Assembly: GCA_947494675.1 (NCBI GenBank)
Contig: CANLVP010000003.1
Span: 62,001-126,000, forward strand
Origin: an uncultured Paracoccaceae bacterium
Lineage (GTDB): Bacteria; Pseudomonadota; Alphaproteobacteria; Rhodobacterales; Rhodobacteraceae
Direction of reading: 5' to 3'
DNA length: 64,000 nt
The notes under the pieces were generated by a model. It did not search any database and was not told where the DNA came from. It saw only the letters and a list, made by a program, of their open reading frames with translations. Both the position numbers and the translations under genes were made by a program. Below are positions 9,361 to 17,914 of this stretch, in pieces (within the stretch, counting starts at the first letter, position 1; the number at the start of each line of letters is the position of its first letter).

Positions 9361-10296
9361 ATGGAGCTTGCACCGTTTCATGCCGACGTGGCCGATGGCC
9401 CCGACGGCGGCGTCGCCCATTGGATCAAGGCTGCCGATGGCCTGCGCCTGCGCGCGGGCTACTGGCCCTTCGAGGGCGCAAAGGGAACGGTGCTGCTGTT
9501 TACCGGCCGCTCGGAATTCATCGAAAAATACGGCCGTATTGCGCGCGATCTGCAACAACGCGGCTATGCCATGGCCGCCATTGATTGGCGCGGTCAGGGC
9601 CTCTCTGACCGGATGGCCGATGACCGGGGACTTGGCCATGTTGATGCGTTCAGCGACTACCAACACGACGTCGCGGCCTTTTTGGACTACGTCAAACAAA
9701 CCGACCTACCTGCACCTCACTACGTCATCGCCCATTCCATGGGCGGCGGCATCGGGTTACGCGCCCTGATCAATGACCTGCCGGTCAAGGCTGCTGCATT
9801 TTCCGCGCCGATGTGGGGCATTCGAGCCAACCTCAGCCTACGCAGCTTTATCTGGGGTCTCAGCACCGTCAGCCGCCGCCTCAATTTTGACGGCAATATC
9901 GTGCCCGGCAAAAGCACCGACATCACACTTAGCGAAATTCCATTCGACGAAAATGAGCTGACAAACGATCCTGAAATGTATGCCTATATGCAAAATCAGG
10001 TGCGCAAGTATCCCGATCTTGGGCTTGGTGGCCCCTCCCTGCGCTGGGTGAACGAAGCACTCTGGGAAACCCGCCGTCTCGCAGCCCTTCCTGCCCCCCC
10101 GACGCCCACACTGACGTTCCTTGGCTCCGATGAAACCATCGTCGACGCCGACCGGATCAAGACCAAGATGGCGCAATGGTCCAACGGCAAGCTGACCGTC
10201 GTGCCGGGCGGCAAGCACGAAATGATGATGGACGCCCCCGCGATGAGAGGGCCAATCCTCGACGCGATTGCGGCACATTTTGACAGCCATCCTTAG
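9361..10296 (+). CDS. Alpha/beta hydrolase, lysophospholipase (PldB-like)
   Basis: A 311-residue serine hydrolase of the Hydrolase_4 / lysophospholipase group. The nucleophile elbow is HSMGG with Ser126, the oxyanion region is FTGRSEF near 48, and DWRGQGLS near 75 is characteristic of the PldB branch. The acid and histidine are likely in SDETIVD and GGKHEMM near the C-terminus. There is no signal peptide, so it should be cytosolic or peripherally attached to the inner membrane. Pairing with an SCP2 gene five bases upstream supports a lipid substrate; the actual substrate cannot be read from the sequence. Confidence 0.85.
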   Translation: MELAPFHADVADGPDGGVAHWIKAADGLRLRAGYWPFEGAKGTVLLFTGRSEFIEKYGRIARDLQQRGYAMAAIDWRGQGLSDRMADDRGLGHVDAFSDYQHDVAAFLDYVKQTDLPAPHYVIAHSMGGGIGLRALINDLPVKAAAFSAPMWGIRANLSLRSFIWGLSTVSRRLNFDGNIVPGKSTDITLSEIPFDENELTNDPEMYAYMQNQVRKYPDLGLGGPSLRWVNEALWETRRLAALPAPPTPTLTFLGSDETIVDADRIKTKMAQWSNGKLTVVPGGKHEMMMDAPAMRGPILDAIAAHFDSHP

Positions 10297-10320
10297 GCTT
10301 TCTTTGGAATAAAAATATCT
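10297..10320 (+). repeat. Short intergenic repeat, copy 1
   Basis: The 24-base string beginning gctttctttg and ending in aaaatatct matches 19 of 24 positions at 48987-49010. It directly follows the hydrolase stop codon. Its function is unknown. Confidence 0.5.
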
Positions 10321-10330
10321 TGCGGGGGTC

Positions 10331-10351
10331 TTGGGGGTGCAAAACCCCCAA
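10331..10351. repeat. Perfect 8-bp inverted repeat
   Basis: ttgggggt and acccccaa form an eight-base stem around a five-base loop between the hydrolase and exonuclease genes. No T run follows, so it is recorded as a hairpin rather than a terminator. Confidence 0.5.
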
Positions 10352-10417
10352 CGATAAATCGCGCGCGGCGCAAGCCGCACCGCTCGACAGCAGCCGGTCA
10401 AACGCTACCCTCGCTTT

Positions 10418-11419
10418 ATGGCGGACGTGCTCACATTCACAGATCGCGGGATCTATTGCCCCGCTGGCGATTTCTATGTCGACCCATGGCGCCCGGTTGA
10501 CCGCGCCCTGATCACCCATGGCCACGCCGACCACGCCCGCCCCGGCATGGGCTCCTACCTTGCCACCCATGCCGCCGCCCCAGTGATGCAACACCGCCTT
10601 GGCCCCGACGCCCGGATCGAAACGCTGGGCTTTGGCGAAGCTCGCCAGATCGGCGCCGCATCGGTCAGCTACCACCCCGCCGGACATGTCCCCGGCTCTG
10701 CACAGATCAAAGTCACCGTCAAAGGGCAAAGCTGGGTCGTCTCTGGCGACTACAAAACCGTGGCCGACGGGCTGTCTGAACCCTTCGCGCCCATCGCCTG
10801 CCACGCCTTCATCACCGAATGCACCTTTGGCCTGCCGGTGTTTTCATGGACGCCGCAAGACATCCTCGCAACCCAGATCAACGATTGGTGGGCCGCCAAT
10901 GCCGCCGCAGGGCGCTTCTCCATTCTCGGGGCCTATGCCTTGGGCAAGGCGCAGCGCCTCTTGACCACGGTGGACCCCGCCATTGGCCCGATCCTGACCC
11001 ATGGGGCGATTGAGAACACCAACGACATCCTGCGCGGCCAAGGCATCACCCTGCCCCACACGATCCGCGTCACGCCTGATACAAACGTTAAGGATTACCC
11101 CGGCGCGCTCGTCCTCGCCACGCCCGGTGCCATGGCGCAATCTTGGGCGCGACAGTTCGGCCAGGCCTCAACCGCCTTTGCCTCCGGCTGGATGGCCCTG
11201 CGTGGCGTCCGTCGCCGCCGGGCCATGGACCGCGGCTTTGTCGTCTCGGACCACGCCGATTGGGACGGGCTGAACAGCGCCATCCGCGCCACCGGGGCCG
11301 AAAAAATCTTTGTCACCCACGGCTACACGACACCCTTCCGGCAATGGCTGTCGGAACAAGGCTTCGACGCCCATGTGGTCAGCACCGAATACACCGGCGA
11401 CGCCGAGGATGAGGCATGA
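10418..11419 (+). CDS. Ligase-associated DNA exonuclease (metallo-beta-lactamase fold)
   Basis: A 333-residue MBL-fold nuclease of the beta-CASP-like group, annotated in many proteobacteria as ligase-associated DNA exonuclease and once as mRNA 3'-end processing factor. The metal-binding motif HGHADH is at 34-39, with further ligands likely in YHPAGHVPGSAQ, GDYK, TECTFG and SDHADW. The reading frame ends in an ATGA overlap with the ligase gene, so the two are translationally coupled. This pairing is the known basis for a DNA-repair role; the reaction in vivo is not established by the sequence. Confidence 0.88.
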   Translation: MADVLTFTDRGIYCPAGDFYVDPWRPVDRALITHGHADHARPGMGSYLATHAAAPVMQHRLGPDARIETLGFGEARQIGAASVSYHPAGHVPGSAQIKVTVKGQSWVVSGDYKTVADGLSEPFAPIACHAFITECTFGLPVFSWTPQDILATQINDWWAANAAAGRFSILGAYALGKAQRLLTTVDPAIGPILTHGAIENTNDILRGQGITLPHTIRVTPDTNVKDYPGALVLATPGAMAQSWARQFGQASTAFASGWMALRGVRRRRAMDRGFVVSDHADWDGLNSAIRATGAEKIFVTHGYTTPFRQWLSEQGFDAHVVSTEYTGDAEDEA

Positions 11420-13005
11420 AGGATTTCGCCGCCCTCTTTGCCCGCATCGACGAAAGCACCAAAACCTCCGTCAAAACCGCCGCCCTTGCGGACTATTTTC
11501 GCAACGCGCCGGATGATGACAAGCTGTGGACGATTGCCCTCTTTTCCGGTCGCCGCCCCAAACGCACGATCACCGCGACCAAACTGCGGGCATGGGCGGC
11601 TGAGGCCGCTGGCCTGCCCGATTGGCTGTTTGAGGAAAGCTACAGCATCGTTGGCGATCTGGCCGAAACCATTGCCCTGATCCTGCCAGTGCCGAACGCG
11701 CAATCCGACCATAGCCTGACATACTGGATCGACCAGATCACAACCCTTTCAGCCCAAGATGAAACCGCCCGCCGCGCAGGCATTCTGGCCGCATGGGACA
11801 TGATGCCAACCGCGCAACGGTTCCTCTTCACCAAACTGCTCACAGGCGGCTTTCGGGTCGGTATCAGTCAAAAGCTCATGACCCGGGCGCTGGCCCAAGC
11901 CACGGGCCAAGACGAGGCGACGCTGACCCACAGACTCATGGGCAACTGGACCCCGGCCACCACCACTTGGGTAGAGCTCATCGACGCCGACGACCCCACC
12001 GCCGATCTGTCTCGACCTTACCCGTTCTACCTTGCCTATGGCCTCGACAATTTGGATGAGCTTGGCGCGCCAACAGATTGGAATGCCGAACGAAAATGGG
12101 ATGGCATTCGCGGCCAATTCATCCTACGCGGCGGCGAACACCACCTGTGGTCCCGCGGCGAAGAGCTGATGACCCACCGCTTCCCAGAGCTTGCGCAGCT
12201 GCGCGACTTCCTCCCCGATGGCACCGTGATCGACGGTGAAATCCTCGCCTTCGCGGACGAAAAACCGCTCAGTTTCAATGCCCTACAGCCGCGCATCGGG
12301 CGCAAGACCGTGCCAAAGAAGCTTCTGACCGAGGCACCGGTGATCCTGATGGCCTATGACCTGCTGGAAATGGACGGCAAAGACATCCGTAACGATACAT
12401 TCACAACGCGCCGCAACCATCTGGAAAATATCATTAAAGATGCGCCAAACACTGCACCTATCCGCCTCTCCGCATCCGTCCCTTTTGACGATTGGGACAC
12501 CCTCACCGCCGAACGCCAGCGCAGCCGCGAATTGCACGCCGAGGGGCTCATGCTCAAACGCCACGACAGCCCCTATCTCTCTGGCCGCAAGCGCGGCGAT
12601 TGGTGGAAATGGAAGGTTGATCCCCTCACCATCGACGCGGTGATGATCTACGCCCAGGCCGGTCACGGCAGACGCGCAAATCTTTTCACCGACTACACTT
12701 TTGCGGTCTGGAACGGCAACGAATTGACCCCCTTCACCAAGGCCTACTCCGGCCTCACCGACGCCGAGTTTCGCGAAATCACCACATGGGTCCGCAAGAA
12801 CACCCAACAGAAATTCGGCCCCGTCCGCCAGGTTACCCCGCACCACGTGTTTGAAATCGCGTTCGAGGGCATCAACGCCTCGCCCCGCCATAAATCGGGG
12901 GTTGCGCTGCGCTTTCCCCGCATGCTCCGCTGGCGCAAAGACAAACCGATGTCAGAGGTGAACACTCTCGACGATCTCAAGGACATGCTCGCGACCTATG
13001 GCTAA
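11416..13005 (+). CDS. ATP-dependent DNA ligase (LigB/LigC type)
   Basis: A 529-residue ATP-dependent ligase with an N-terminal helical DNA-binding domain (about 1-200), the adenylation domain with active-site lysine in KWDG (Lys227), and an OB-fold C-terminal domain. Supporting motifs are DGEILAF (motif III), EGLMLKR (motif IV) and WWKWK (motif V). No polymerase or phosphoesterase domain of LigD is present, so this is the stand-alone repair ligase that pairs with the MBL exonuclease. Its start overlaps the exonuclease stop by four bases and its end overlaps the next gene by eight. Confidence 0.93.
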   Translation: MKDFAALFARIDESTKTSVKTAALADYFRNAPDDDKLWTIALFSGRRPKRTITATKLRAWAAEAAGLPDWLFEESYSIVGDLAETIALILPVPNAQSDHSLTYWIDQITTLSAQDETARRAGILAAWDMMPTAQRFLFTKLLTGGFRVGISQKLMTRALAQATGQDEATLTHRLMGNWTPATTTWVELIDADDPTADLSRPYPFYLAYGLDNLDELGAPTDWNAERKWDGIRGQFILRGGEHHLWSRGEELMTHRFPELAQLRDFLPDGTVIDGEILAFADEKPLSFNALQPRIGRKTVPKKLLTEAPVILMAYDLLEMDGKDIRNDTFTTRRNHLENIIKDAPNTAPIRLSASVPFDDWDTLTAERQRSRELHAEGLMLKRHDSPYLSGRKRGDWWKWKVDPLTIDAVMIYAQAGHGRRANLFTDYTFAVWNGNELTPFTKAYSGLTDAEFREITTWVRKNTQQKFGPVRQVTPHHVFEIAFEGINASPRHKSGVALRFPRMLRWRKDKPMSEVNTLDDLKDMLATYG

Positions 13006-13867
13006 ACCAATCGCCCCTCTGCCGCCCGCGCCGCAACCTGCGACGCAAGCCCCGCTAGACGCCTGCGACACCCACGTCCACCTGCTCGCCGCACCTGGCG
13101 AATTGCCTCTGTTTGACGGCCGTACCGAAGACCCCGCCCAGCCCTACGCCGCCTATCTGGCAGGCTATAGATCCCACCTTGCCGCCCTTGGCATCACCCG
13201 CGGCGTCATTGTGCATTCGATCTTCTATGGGCTTGATAACACAGTCACAATCAACGCCGTGCGCGATATGGGACCTGGTTTCAAGGGCATCGGTTTGCTC
13301 CCCGATGACGCCTCAGATGCCGACCTCGACCAATTCACCCAATGGAACCTTGCTGGCGTGCGCCTCAACTATGTCCACGGCGGCGTGTTGACATGGGACG
13401 GCGCCCGCGCGATGGCCCCGCGCCTTGCCGAAAGGGACCTGCACATCCAATTGCTTTGCCACGCCGACCAACATATGGCGGCCCTCGCCCCCGACATCGC
13501 CGCCTGCCCCGTGCCGGTCGTCTTTGACCACATCGGCTGGCCCACCGACCTCTCCGCTGGCCCCGATACACCCGGTTTTCAGGCGCTCTGTCGCCTACTC
13601 GCCGACGGCCACGCCTACGTCAAACTGTCAGGCCTCTACCGCCTCGCAAACGTCCCCTATGCCAAGACCGACCGCTTCGTGCAGGCCCTTGTGGCGGCCA
13701 ACCCTGAACGCTGCCTCTGGGGCTCTGACTGGCCGCATATCATGCTCAACGGTGCTGAAATGCCTCCCGCCAATGCGCTCTGGGATGCGTTCCACCGTGC
13801 CGTGCCCGATCCGGTCACGCGCGCACAAATCCTCGTGCAAAACCCTGCCGAGCTTTATCGTTTCTGA
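12998..13867 (+). CDS. Amidohydrolase-2 family protein, 2-pyrone-4,6-dicarboxylate lactonase-like
   Basis: A 289-residue TIM-barrel hydrolase. The CDTHVHL metal-site motif near residue 24, the internal HADQH, FDHIGWP and the GSDWPH near residue 242 agree with the amidohydrolase-2 family and closely resemble LigI-type PDC lactonases. The start overlaps the ligase gene by eight bases, so it probably shares that transcript. No other protocatechuate 4,5-cleavage genes are present, so the pyrone substrate is uncertain; it may act on another lactone. Confidence 0.8.
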   Translation: MAKPIAPLPPAPQPATQAPLDACDTHVHLLAAPGELPLFDGRTEDPAQPYAAYLAGYRSHLAALGITRGVIVHSIFYGLDNTVTINAVRDMGPGFKGIGLLPDDASDADLDQFTQWNLAGVRLNYVHGGVLTWDGARAMAPRLAERDLHIQLLCHADQHMAALAPDIAACPVPVVFDHIGWPTDLSAGPDTPGFQALCRLLADGHAYVKLSGLYRLANVPYAKTDRFVQALVAANPERCLWGSDWPHIMLNGAEMPPANALWDAFHRAVPDPVTRAQILVQNPAELYRF

Positions 13868-13934
13868 TCCGACGCGCTTCCCCTAACGCCCCCGCCCCCC
13901 TATGTAGGGCCAAACACACATCAAAGGACGCCTC

Positions 13935-15752
13935 ATGCAACATCCGACCCCCGTTTTCGACGCCAACGCATCCGGTGGCAACGCTTTTGGTGACCTGCCA
14001 GAATGGGACCTGACCGATCTCTACCCGGCTGAAGACGCGCCAGAGCTGGTCCGCGACATGAACTGGTTGGAAACCGCCTGCGCCGACTTCGCAGGGGTCT
14101 ATGAGGGCAAGCTGGCCGATCTGGACGCCGCGGGTCTTTTGAAAGCCGTGCAGCGCTACGAAGAAATCGACGTGATCGCGGGCCGTATCATGTCCTTTGC
14201 AGGCCTGCGCTACTACCAAAACACGGTGGACAGCGACCGCGCCAAATTCATGGCCGACGCCCAAGACAAAATCACCGCCTACACCACCCCGCTGGTGTTT
14301 TATGGCCTTGAATTCAACCGCTTGGACGATGCCCACCTCGCAGGCATGATCGCGGAAAACACAGACCTCGCCCGCTACAAACCCGTCTTCGACCGCATGC
14401 GTGCGATGAAACCGCACCAACTGTCCGACGAGCTTGAGAAATTCTTGCACGACCAATCCACCGTGGGTGCCGCCGCATGGAACCGCCTCTTTGACGAAAC
14501 CATGGCCGGTCTGGAATTCGACGTCGATGGCGAGGTGCTGAACCTCGAAGCAACACTGAACCTGCTCACCGATCAGGACCGCGCCAAGCGCGAGGCCGCG
14601 ACCCACGCGCTCGCCGCCGTCTTCCAAGAGAACATCAAAATCTTCGCCCGCGTCCACAACACGCTGGCCAAGGAAAAGGAAATCGAGGACCGCTGGCGCA
14701 AAATGCCCACGCCTCAAACCGGGCGGCACCTGTCCAACCATGTAGAGGCCGAGGTGGTCGAGGCCCTGCGCAATGCCGTCGTCGCCGCCTACCCGCGCCT
14801 GTCGCACCGCTACTACAAGCTCAAAGCCAAGTGGCTGGGGCTGGACACCATGCAGACATGGGACCGCAACGCGCCCTTGCCGATGGAAGACGACCGCCTT
14901 GTCGATTGGGCCGAAGCCAAGAAAACCGTCATGGACGCCTATGGTGATTTCGACCCCAAAATGGCCGAACTGGCAGAGCCCTTCTTTACCAAAGGCTGGA
15001 TCGACGCGCCCGTCAAACCCGGCAAGGCCCCCGGCGCCTTTGCCCACCCCACCGTGACCACTGTGCACCCCTACGTCATGCTCAACTATCTGGGAAAACC
15101 CCGCGATGTCATGACCTTGGCGCACGAACTGGGCCACGGCGTGCATCAGGTTCTGGCCGCCGAACAGGGCGAGTTGCTGTCTTCCACCCCGCTCACACTG
15201 GCCGAAACGGCTTCGGTCTTTGGCGAAATGCTCACCTTCCGCAAACTGCTGGACGGGGCCGAGACCCAAGAAGAACGCAAGGTCCTGCTGGCGGGCAAGG
15301 TCGAGGACATGATCAACACGGTCGTCCGCCAGATCGCCTTTTACGACTTTGAATGCAAACTCCACGCCGCCCGCGCCGAGGGCGAACTGACACCCGACGA
15401 CATCAACGCCCTCTGGATGTCCGTGCAGGCGGAATCATTGGGCGACGTATTCGATTTCCAGGAAGGCTATGAGACGTTCTGGGCCTACATCCCGCACTTC
15501 GTCCACTCGCCCTTCTACGTCTACGCCTACGCCTTTGGCGACGGCCTCGTGAACGCGCTTTACGCGGTCTACCAAGAAGGCGACCCCGACTTCCGCGAGA
15601 AATACTTCGACATGCTCAAAGCAGGCGGCTCAAAGCACCACAAAGAACTGCTCGCCCCCTTCGGCCTCGACGCCTCCGACCCCGCATTCTGGGACAAGGG
15701 CCTGTCGATGATCGAAGGTTTCATCGATGAATTGGAAGCGATGGAAGATTAA
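13935..15752 (+). CDS. pepF: M3-family oligoendopeptidase F
   Basis: A 605-residue zinc metallopeptidase that cleaves short cytosolic peptides. The HELGH zinc motif lies at residues 397-401, followed by the expected glutamate ligand in LAETASVFGE about 25 residues on. The N-terminal helical oligopeptidase domain covers roughly 115-185. The length fits PepF (about 600). AAAGGA precedes the ATG by seven bases. It stands alone between short intergenic spaces, with a bidirectional hairpin behind it. Confidence 0.94.
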   Translation: MQHPTPVFDANASGGNAFGDLPEWDLTDLYPAEDAPELVRDMNWLETACADFAGVYEGKLADLDAAGLLKAVQRYEEIDVIAGRIMSFAGLRYYQNTVDSDRAKFMADAQDKITAYTTPLVFYGLEFNRLDDAHLAGMIAENTDLARYKPVFDRMRAMKPHQLSDELEKFLHDQSTVGAAAWNRLFDETMAGLEFDVDGEVLNLEATLNLLTDQDRAKREAATHALAAVFQENIKIFARVHNTLAKEKEIEDRWRKMPTPQTGRHLSNHVEAEVVEALRNAVVAAYPRLSHRYYKLKAKWLGLDTMQTWDRNAPLPMEDDRLVDWAEAKKTVMDAYGDFDPKMAELAEPFFTKGWIDAPVKPGKAPGAFAHPTVTTVHPYVMLNYLGKPRDVMTLAHELGHGVHQVLAAEQGELLSSTPLTLAETASVFGEMLTFRKLLDGAETQEERKVLLAGKVEDMINTVVRQIAFYDFECKLHAARAEGELTPDDINALWMSVQAESLGDVFDFQEGYETFWAYIPHFVHSPFYVYAYAFGDGLVNALYAVYQEGDPDFREKYFDMLKAGGSKHHKELLAPFGLDASDPAFWDKGLSMIEGFIDELEAMED

Positions 15753-15760
15753 GCACTCAC

Positions 15761-15784
15761 GGGCGGTCCAGCCAAGGGCCGCCC
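15761..15784. terminator. Bidirectional hairpin between convergent genes
   Basis: gggcggtcc and gggccgccc form a nine-base stem with one G-T pair and a six-base loop between pepF and the convergent flavoprotein gene. T runs are weak on both sides. Confidence 0.5.
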
Positions 15785-16431
15785 TAATACATCGACGCCT
15801 TATAACGCTCTTCAAGGTCATCCTCTAACGCCTTCACGCTGGCATCATCGGGCGCACCCACGGTCTGATCCAACATGATCTTCATCAGCGACGGCATCTC
15901 CTTGCGGTCTTGAAATGTCGCTGGATCCCAAAGGCTTGAGCGCCGAAACGCCTTGGCGCAATGGATGAAGACCTCGGTCACTTTGATGACAATCGCAAGG
16001 CGCGGCACCCGGTCCTGCACTTGCATTTGCTGCAGCAACGCAGGGTCATTCACCAATGTCGCCTGCCCGTTCAGCCGCAGCGTATCGTCAAAGCCCGGGA
16101 TCACGAACAGCACGCCAACGCTCGGGTTTTCCACGATATTGGCAAGGCTATCCAAACGGTTGTTGCCGGGCCTGTCCGGGATGGCGATGGTTTCGTCATC
16201 AAGCACCTGCACAAAGCCAACCGGGTCGCCGCGCGGGCTGACATCTGCCCGCCCGTCCCGATCTTGCGTGCCCAGACACAGAAAGGGCGAGCGCGCGATA
16301 AAGTCGCGCGCATGTTTGTCCAACCTTGGCAGGGCCTTCTTGCTCGCCAATTCATGGGTCGCAGGATAGGCACCGCGCAGGGCCTCAAGGTCATCGACCA
16401 CATATTCCGGCGCAATTCTGTATCCAGTCAT
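15784..16431 (-). CDS. FMN-dependent PPOX-type flavoprotein (pyridoxamine 5'-phosphate oxidase fold)
   Basis: A 215-residue split-barrel flavoprotein of the MSMEG_1061-like group. Characteristic stretches are FLCLGTQDRDGRADVSPRG, PDRPGNNR and the strand VGVLFVIPG, which together outline the FMN pocket. These proteins use FMN or F420 for small redox reactions; the substrate is unknown. The start at 16431 (MTGYRIAPE) is chosen because the family begins there; the track ORF runs 38 codons further into the GNAT gene's upstream region. It converges on pepF. Confidence 0.85.
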   Translation of the reverse strand: MTGYRIAPEYVVDDLEALRGAYPATHELASKKALPRLDKHARDFIARSPFLCLGTQDRDGRADVSPRGDPVGFVQVLDDETIAIPDRPGNNRLDSLANIVENPSVGVLFVIPGFDDTLRLNGQATLVNDPALLQQMQVQDRVPRLAIVIKVTEVFIHCAKAFRRSSLWDPATFQDRKEMPSLMKIMLDQTVGAPDDASVKALEDDLEERYKASMY

Positions 16432-16528
16432 CGCCTGTCCTTTCGCGTCCCCTGCGGGCCCAACCTCATCTTGCCAACCCGGTAAAATGACGCCACCCTT
16501 CGGCCAAAACCCTATAGGCAATTCCCAA

Positions 16529-17008
16529 ATGCTCAACCCCATCACTCTCGCCCCCTACGACGACAGCCACGACGCAGCGCTGCGCGCAGTCTCTGTGAAG
16601 CCGTTTCAGGTCGTTTTTTCCGGGCAACCGGCCGAGGCGCTGGACACCCCCAGTGATGAGATCGACATCCATGTGATCCTGCACAACGGTGACGTCATCG
16701 GCATGTTCAAGGTCGACCGCCACTACCACCACGCCCATACCTTTGCGCCCGCCGACAGCATCGGTATCCGCGCCATGATCATCGATGGCGACCGGCAGGG
16801 TGCCGGTTTCGGGGCTGCGGCTTGCCGCTTGATGCCCAGTTACTTGCGACCGCTTTACCCTTTGAAAACAGCGGCCTACTTGACCGTGAATACCCGCAAC
16901 GCGGGCGGCTACAAATCCTATATCAAAGGCGGCTGGACCGACACCGGTGCCCAGCATTTGACCGGCATCGCCGGGCCGCAACACATCATGCGGCTGTCAT
17001 TGGTGTAA
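16529..17008 (+). CDS. GNAT-family N-acetyltransferase
   Basis: A 159-residue acetyltransferase-fold protein. The acetyl-CoA pyrophosphate loop is RQGAGFG near residues 89-95, following the beta-strand IRAMIIDGD, and the C-terminal NAGGYKSYIKGGW matches the typical N-x-x-x-x-x-Y-x-K-x-G-F region. The substrate is unknown. It is divergent from the flavoprotein gene. Confidence 0.82.
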   Translation: MLNPITLAPYDDSHDAALRAVSVKPFQVVFSGQPAEALDTPSDEIDIHVILHNGDVIGMFKVDRHYHHAHTFAPADSIGIRAMIIDGDRQGAGFGAAACRLMPSYLRPLYPLKTAAYLTVNTRNAGGYKSYIKGGWTDTGAQHLTGIAGPQHIMRLSLV

Positions 17009-17093
17009 ATCCGCGCAGGGCAGGAATTCCCCCATAGGCCGTTTTTGCGACACGGCGCATACTCCTTTCATTTCAAACCAAAGGAGATTTGCC

Positions 17094-17582
17094 ATGTCCG
17101 TCACGCTCGACATCCAACAGCCCGCGCCATTTGACCTAGTGGGCCCGACCATTCTGATCGCAGGCAACGCCACCGCATTTGAGGGCGTTCTGTCCGTCTC
17201 CGTCACCGAAGGCCACGACGAATACAACGCCATCGCCACGGTCGGATCGCTTGGCTTGCGCCAGTTTCAAGCCAGCATCGACATCCCCGACACCAACCTG
17301 TTCCAACTTGACCGGGTCTTCGTCACACTGGCCGATGATGGCGCGACCGCAGACGGCCCCCGCGTGACGATCCCGGTGCTTTACGGGCCGCGCATCATGC
17401 CCGGCTATCGCGGCTGGCAGCCCTACGTGGTGCAATCAGGCGATACGCTCACCAGCATCGCCAATGCGCAATACGGCAGCCCGGACTTTCAGCCGATCTT
17501 TCGCGCCAACGCGCATATCCTGACCAGCCCGGACCTGATTTTCCCGGGCCAGGTCCTGCGCATCCCACGCGACGATATCTAA
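17094..17582 (+). CDS. Gmad2 and LysM domain protein
   Basis: A 162-residue protein with two parts. Residues about 5-102 resemble the Gmad2 immunoglobulin-like domain (GNATAFEGVLSVSV is the recognisable core). Residues about 110-158 form a LysM domain (YVVQSGDTLTSIA, then FPGQVLRIP), which binds peptidoglycan-like glycans. No signal peptide is visible, which is unusual for a wall-binding protein. AAAGGAG precedes the ATG. A 27-bp tandem repeat begins inside the last codons and runs past the stop. Confidence 0.8.
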   Translation: MSVTLDIQQPAPFDLVGPTILIAGNATAFEGVLSVSVTEGHDEYNAIATVGSLGLRQFQASIDIPDTNLFQLDRVFVTLADDGATADGPRVTIPVLYGPRIMPGYRGWQPYVVQSGDTLTSIANAQYGSPDFQPIFRANAHILTSPDLIFPGQVLRIPRDDI

Positions 17583-17636
17583 AGCGCGCGACGACGCGAC
17601 GACATCTAAAGCGCGCGGCGATGCGACGACATCTAA
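17568..17636. repeat. 27-bp tandem repeat, about 2.5 copies, spanning two gene ends
   Basis: Units begin at 17568, 17595 and 17622 with [ct]gcgacgaYatctaa. The first contains the stop of the LysM gene and the last reaches the stop of the convergent DUF4389 gene. The unit carries a gcgcgcg core. Confidence 0.85.
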
Positions 17637-17914
17637 TCCAGCGTCGTCCAGGGCCAAGGCTTCACCTCGCTCGCCCCCGTTTGGTAGCGTGCGGCCTTGG
17701 CCATCCAGACCCCCAATGTCGTGCCCATCTCAGCGAGCTGTTCATTCGGTTGCCGCTTGTTGACTAGCATCACCACGAATTGCGCGATGGTCATCAGCCC
17801 AAGGAAAGAACTCGCAAAGCTCAGCATGATCCAGACGATCACCATATTGATCAGCCGCATCCACAGCGGCTCCAGATCGTCCTTTTGAACGTCCCCGTGC
17901 CCGTCATCCATCAT
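17633..17914 (-). CDS. DUF4389 membrane protein
   Basis: A 93-residue protein with one long or two short hydrophobic helices at about 20-52 (MVIVWIMLSFASSF and LMTIAQFVVMLV), then NEQLAEMGTTLG and a YQTGASEVKPWPW tail that fits the DUF4389 consensus. The function of the family is unknown. Its ATG shares one base with the stop of the oxidoreductase gene upstream (TGATG), implying translational coupling. The start may also be the next ATG, one codon later. Confidence 0.78.
   Translation of the reverse strand: MMDDGHGDVQKDDLEPLWMRLINMVIVWIMLSFASSFLGLMTIAQFVVMLVNKRQPNEQLAEMGTTLGVWMAKAARYQTGASEVKPWPWTTLD

Noticed and set aside
13815-15365. 516-codon minus-strand ORF
   Set aside because: It lies antisense to pepF, has low-complexity composition and no recognisable domain; a shadow of GC-rich codon use.
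17436-17657. Minus-strand ORF with a repeated ALDVVAS motif
   Set aside because: The repetition only reflects the 27-bp DNA tandem repeat; the frame is antisense to the LysM gene.
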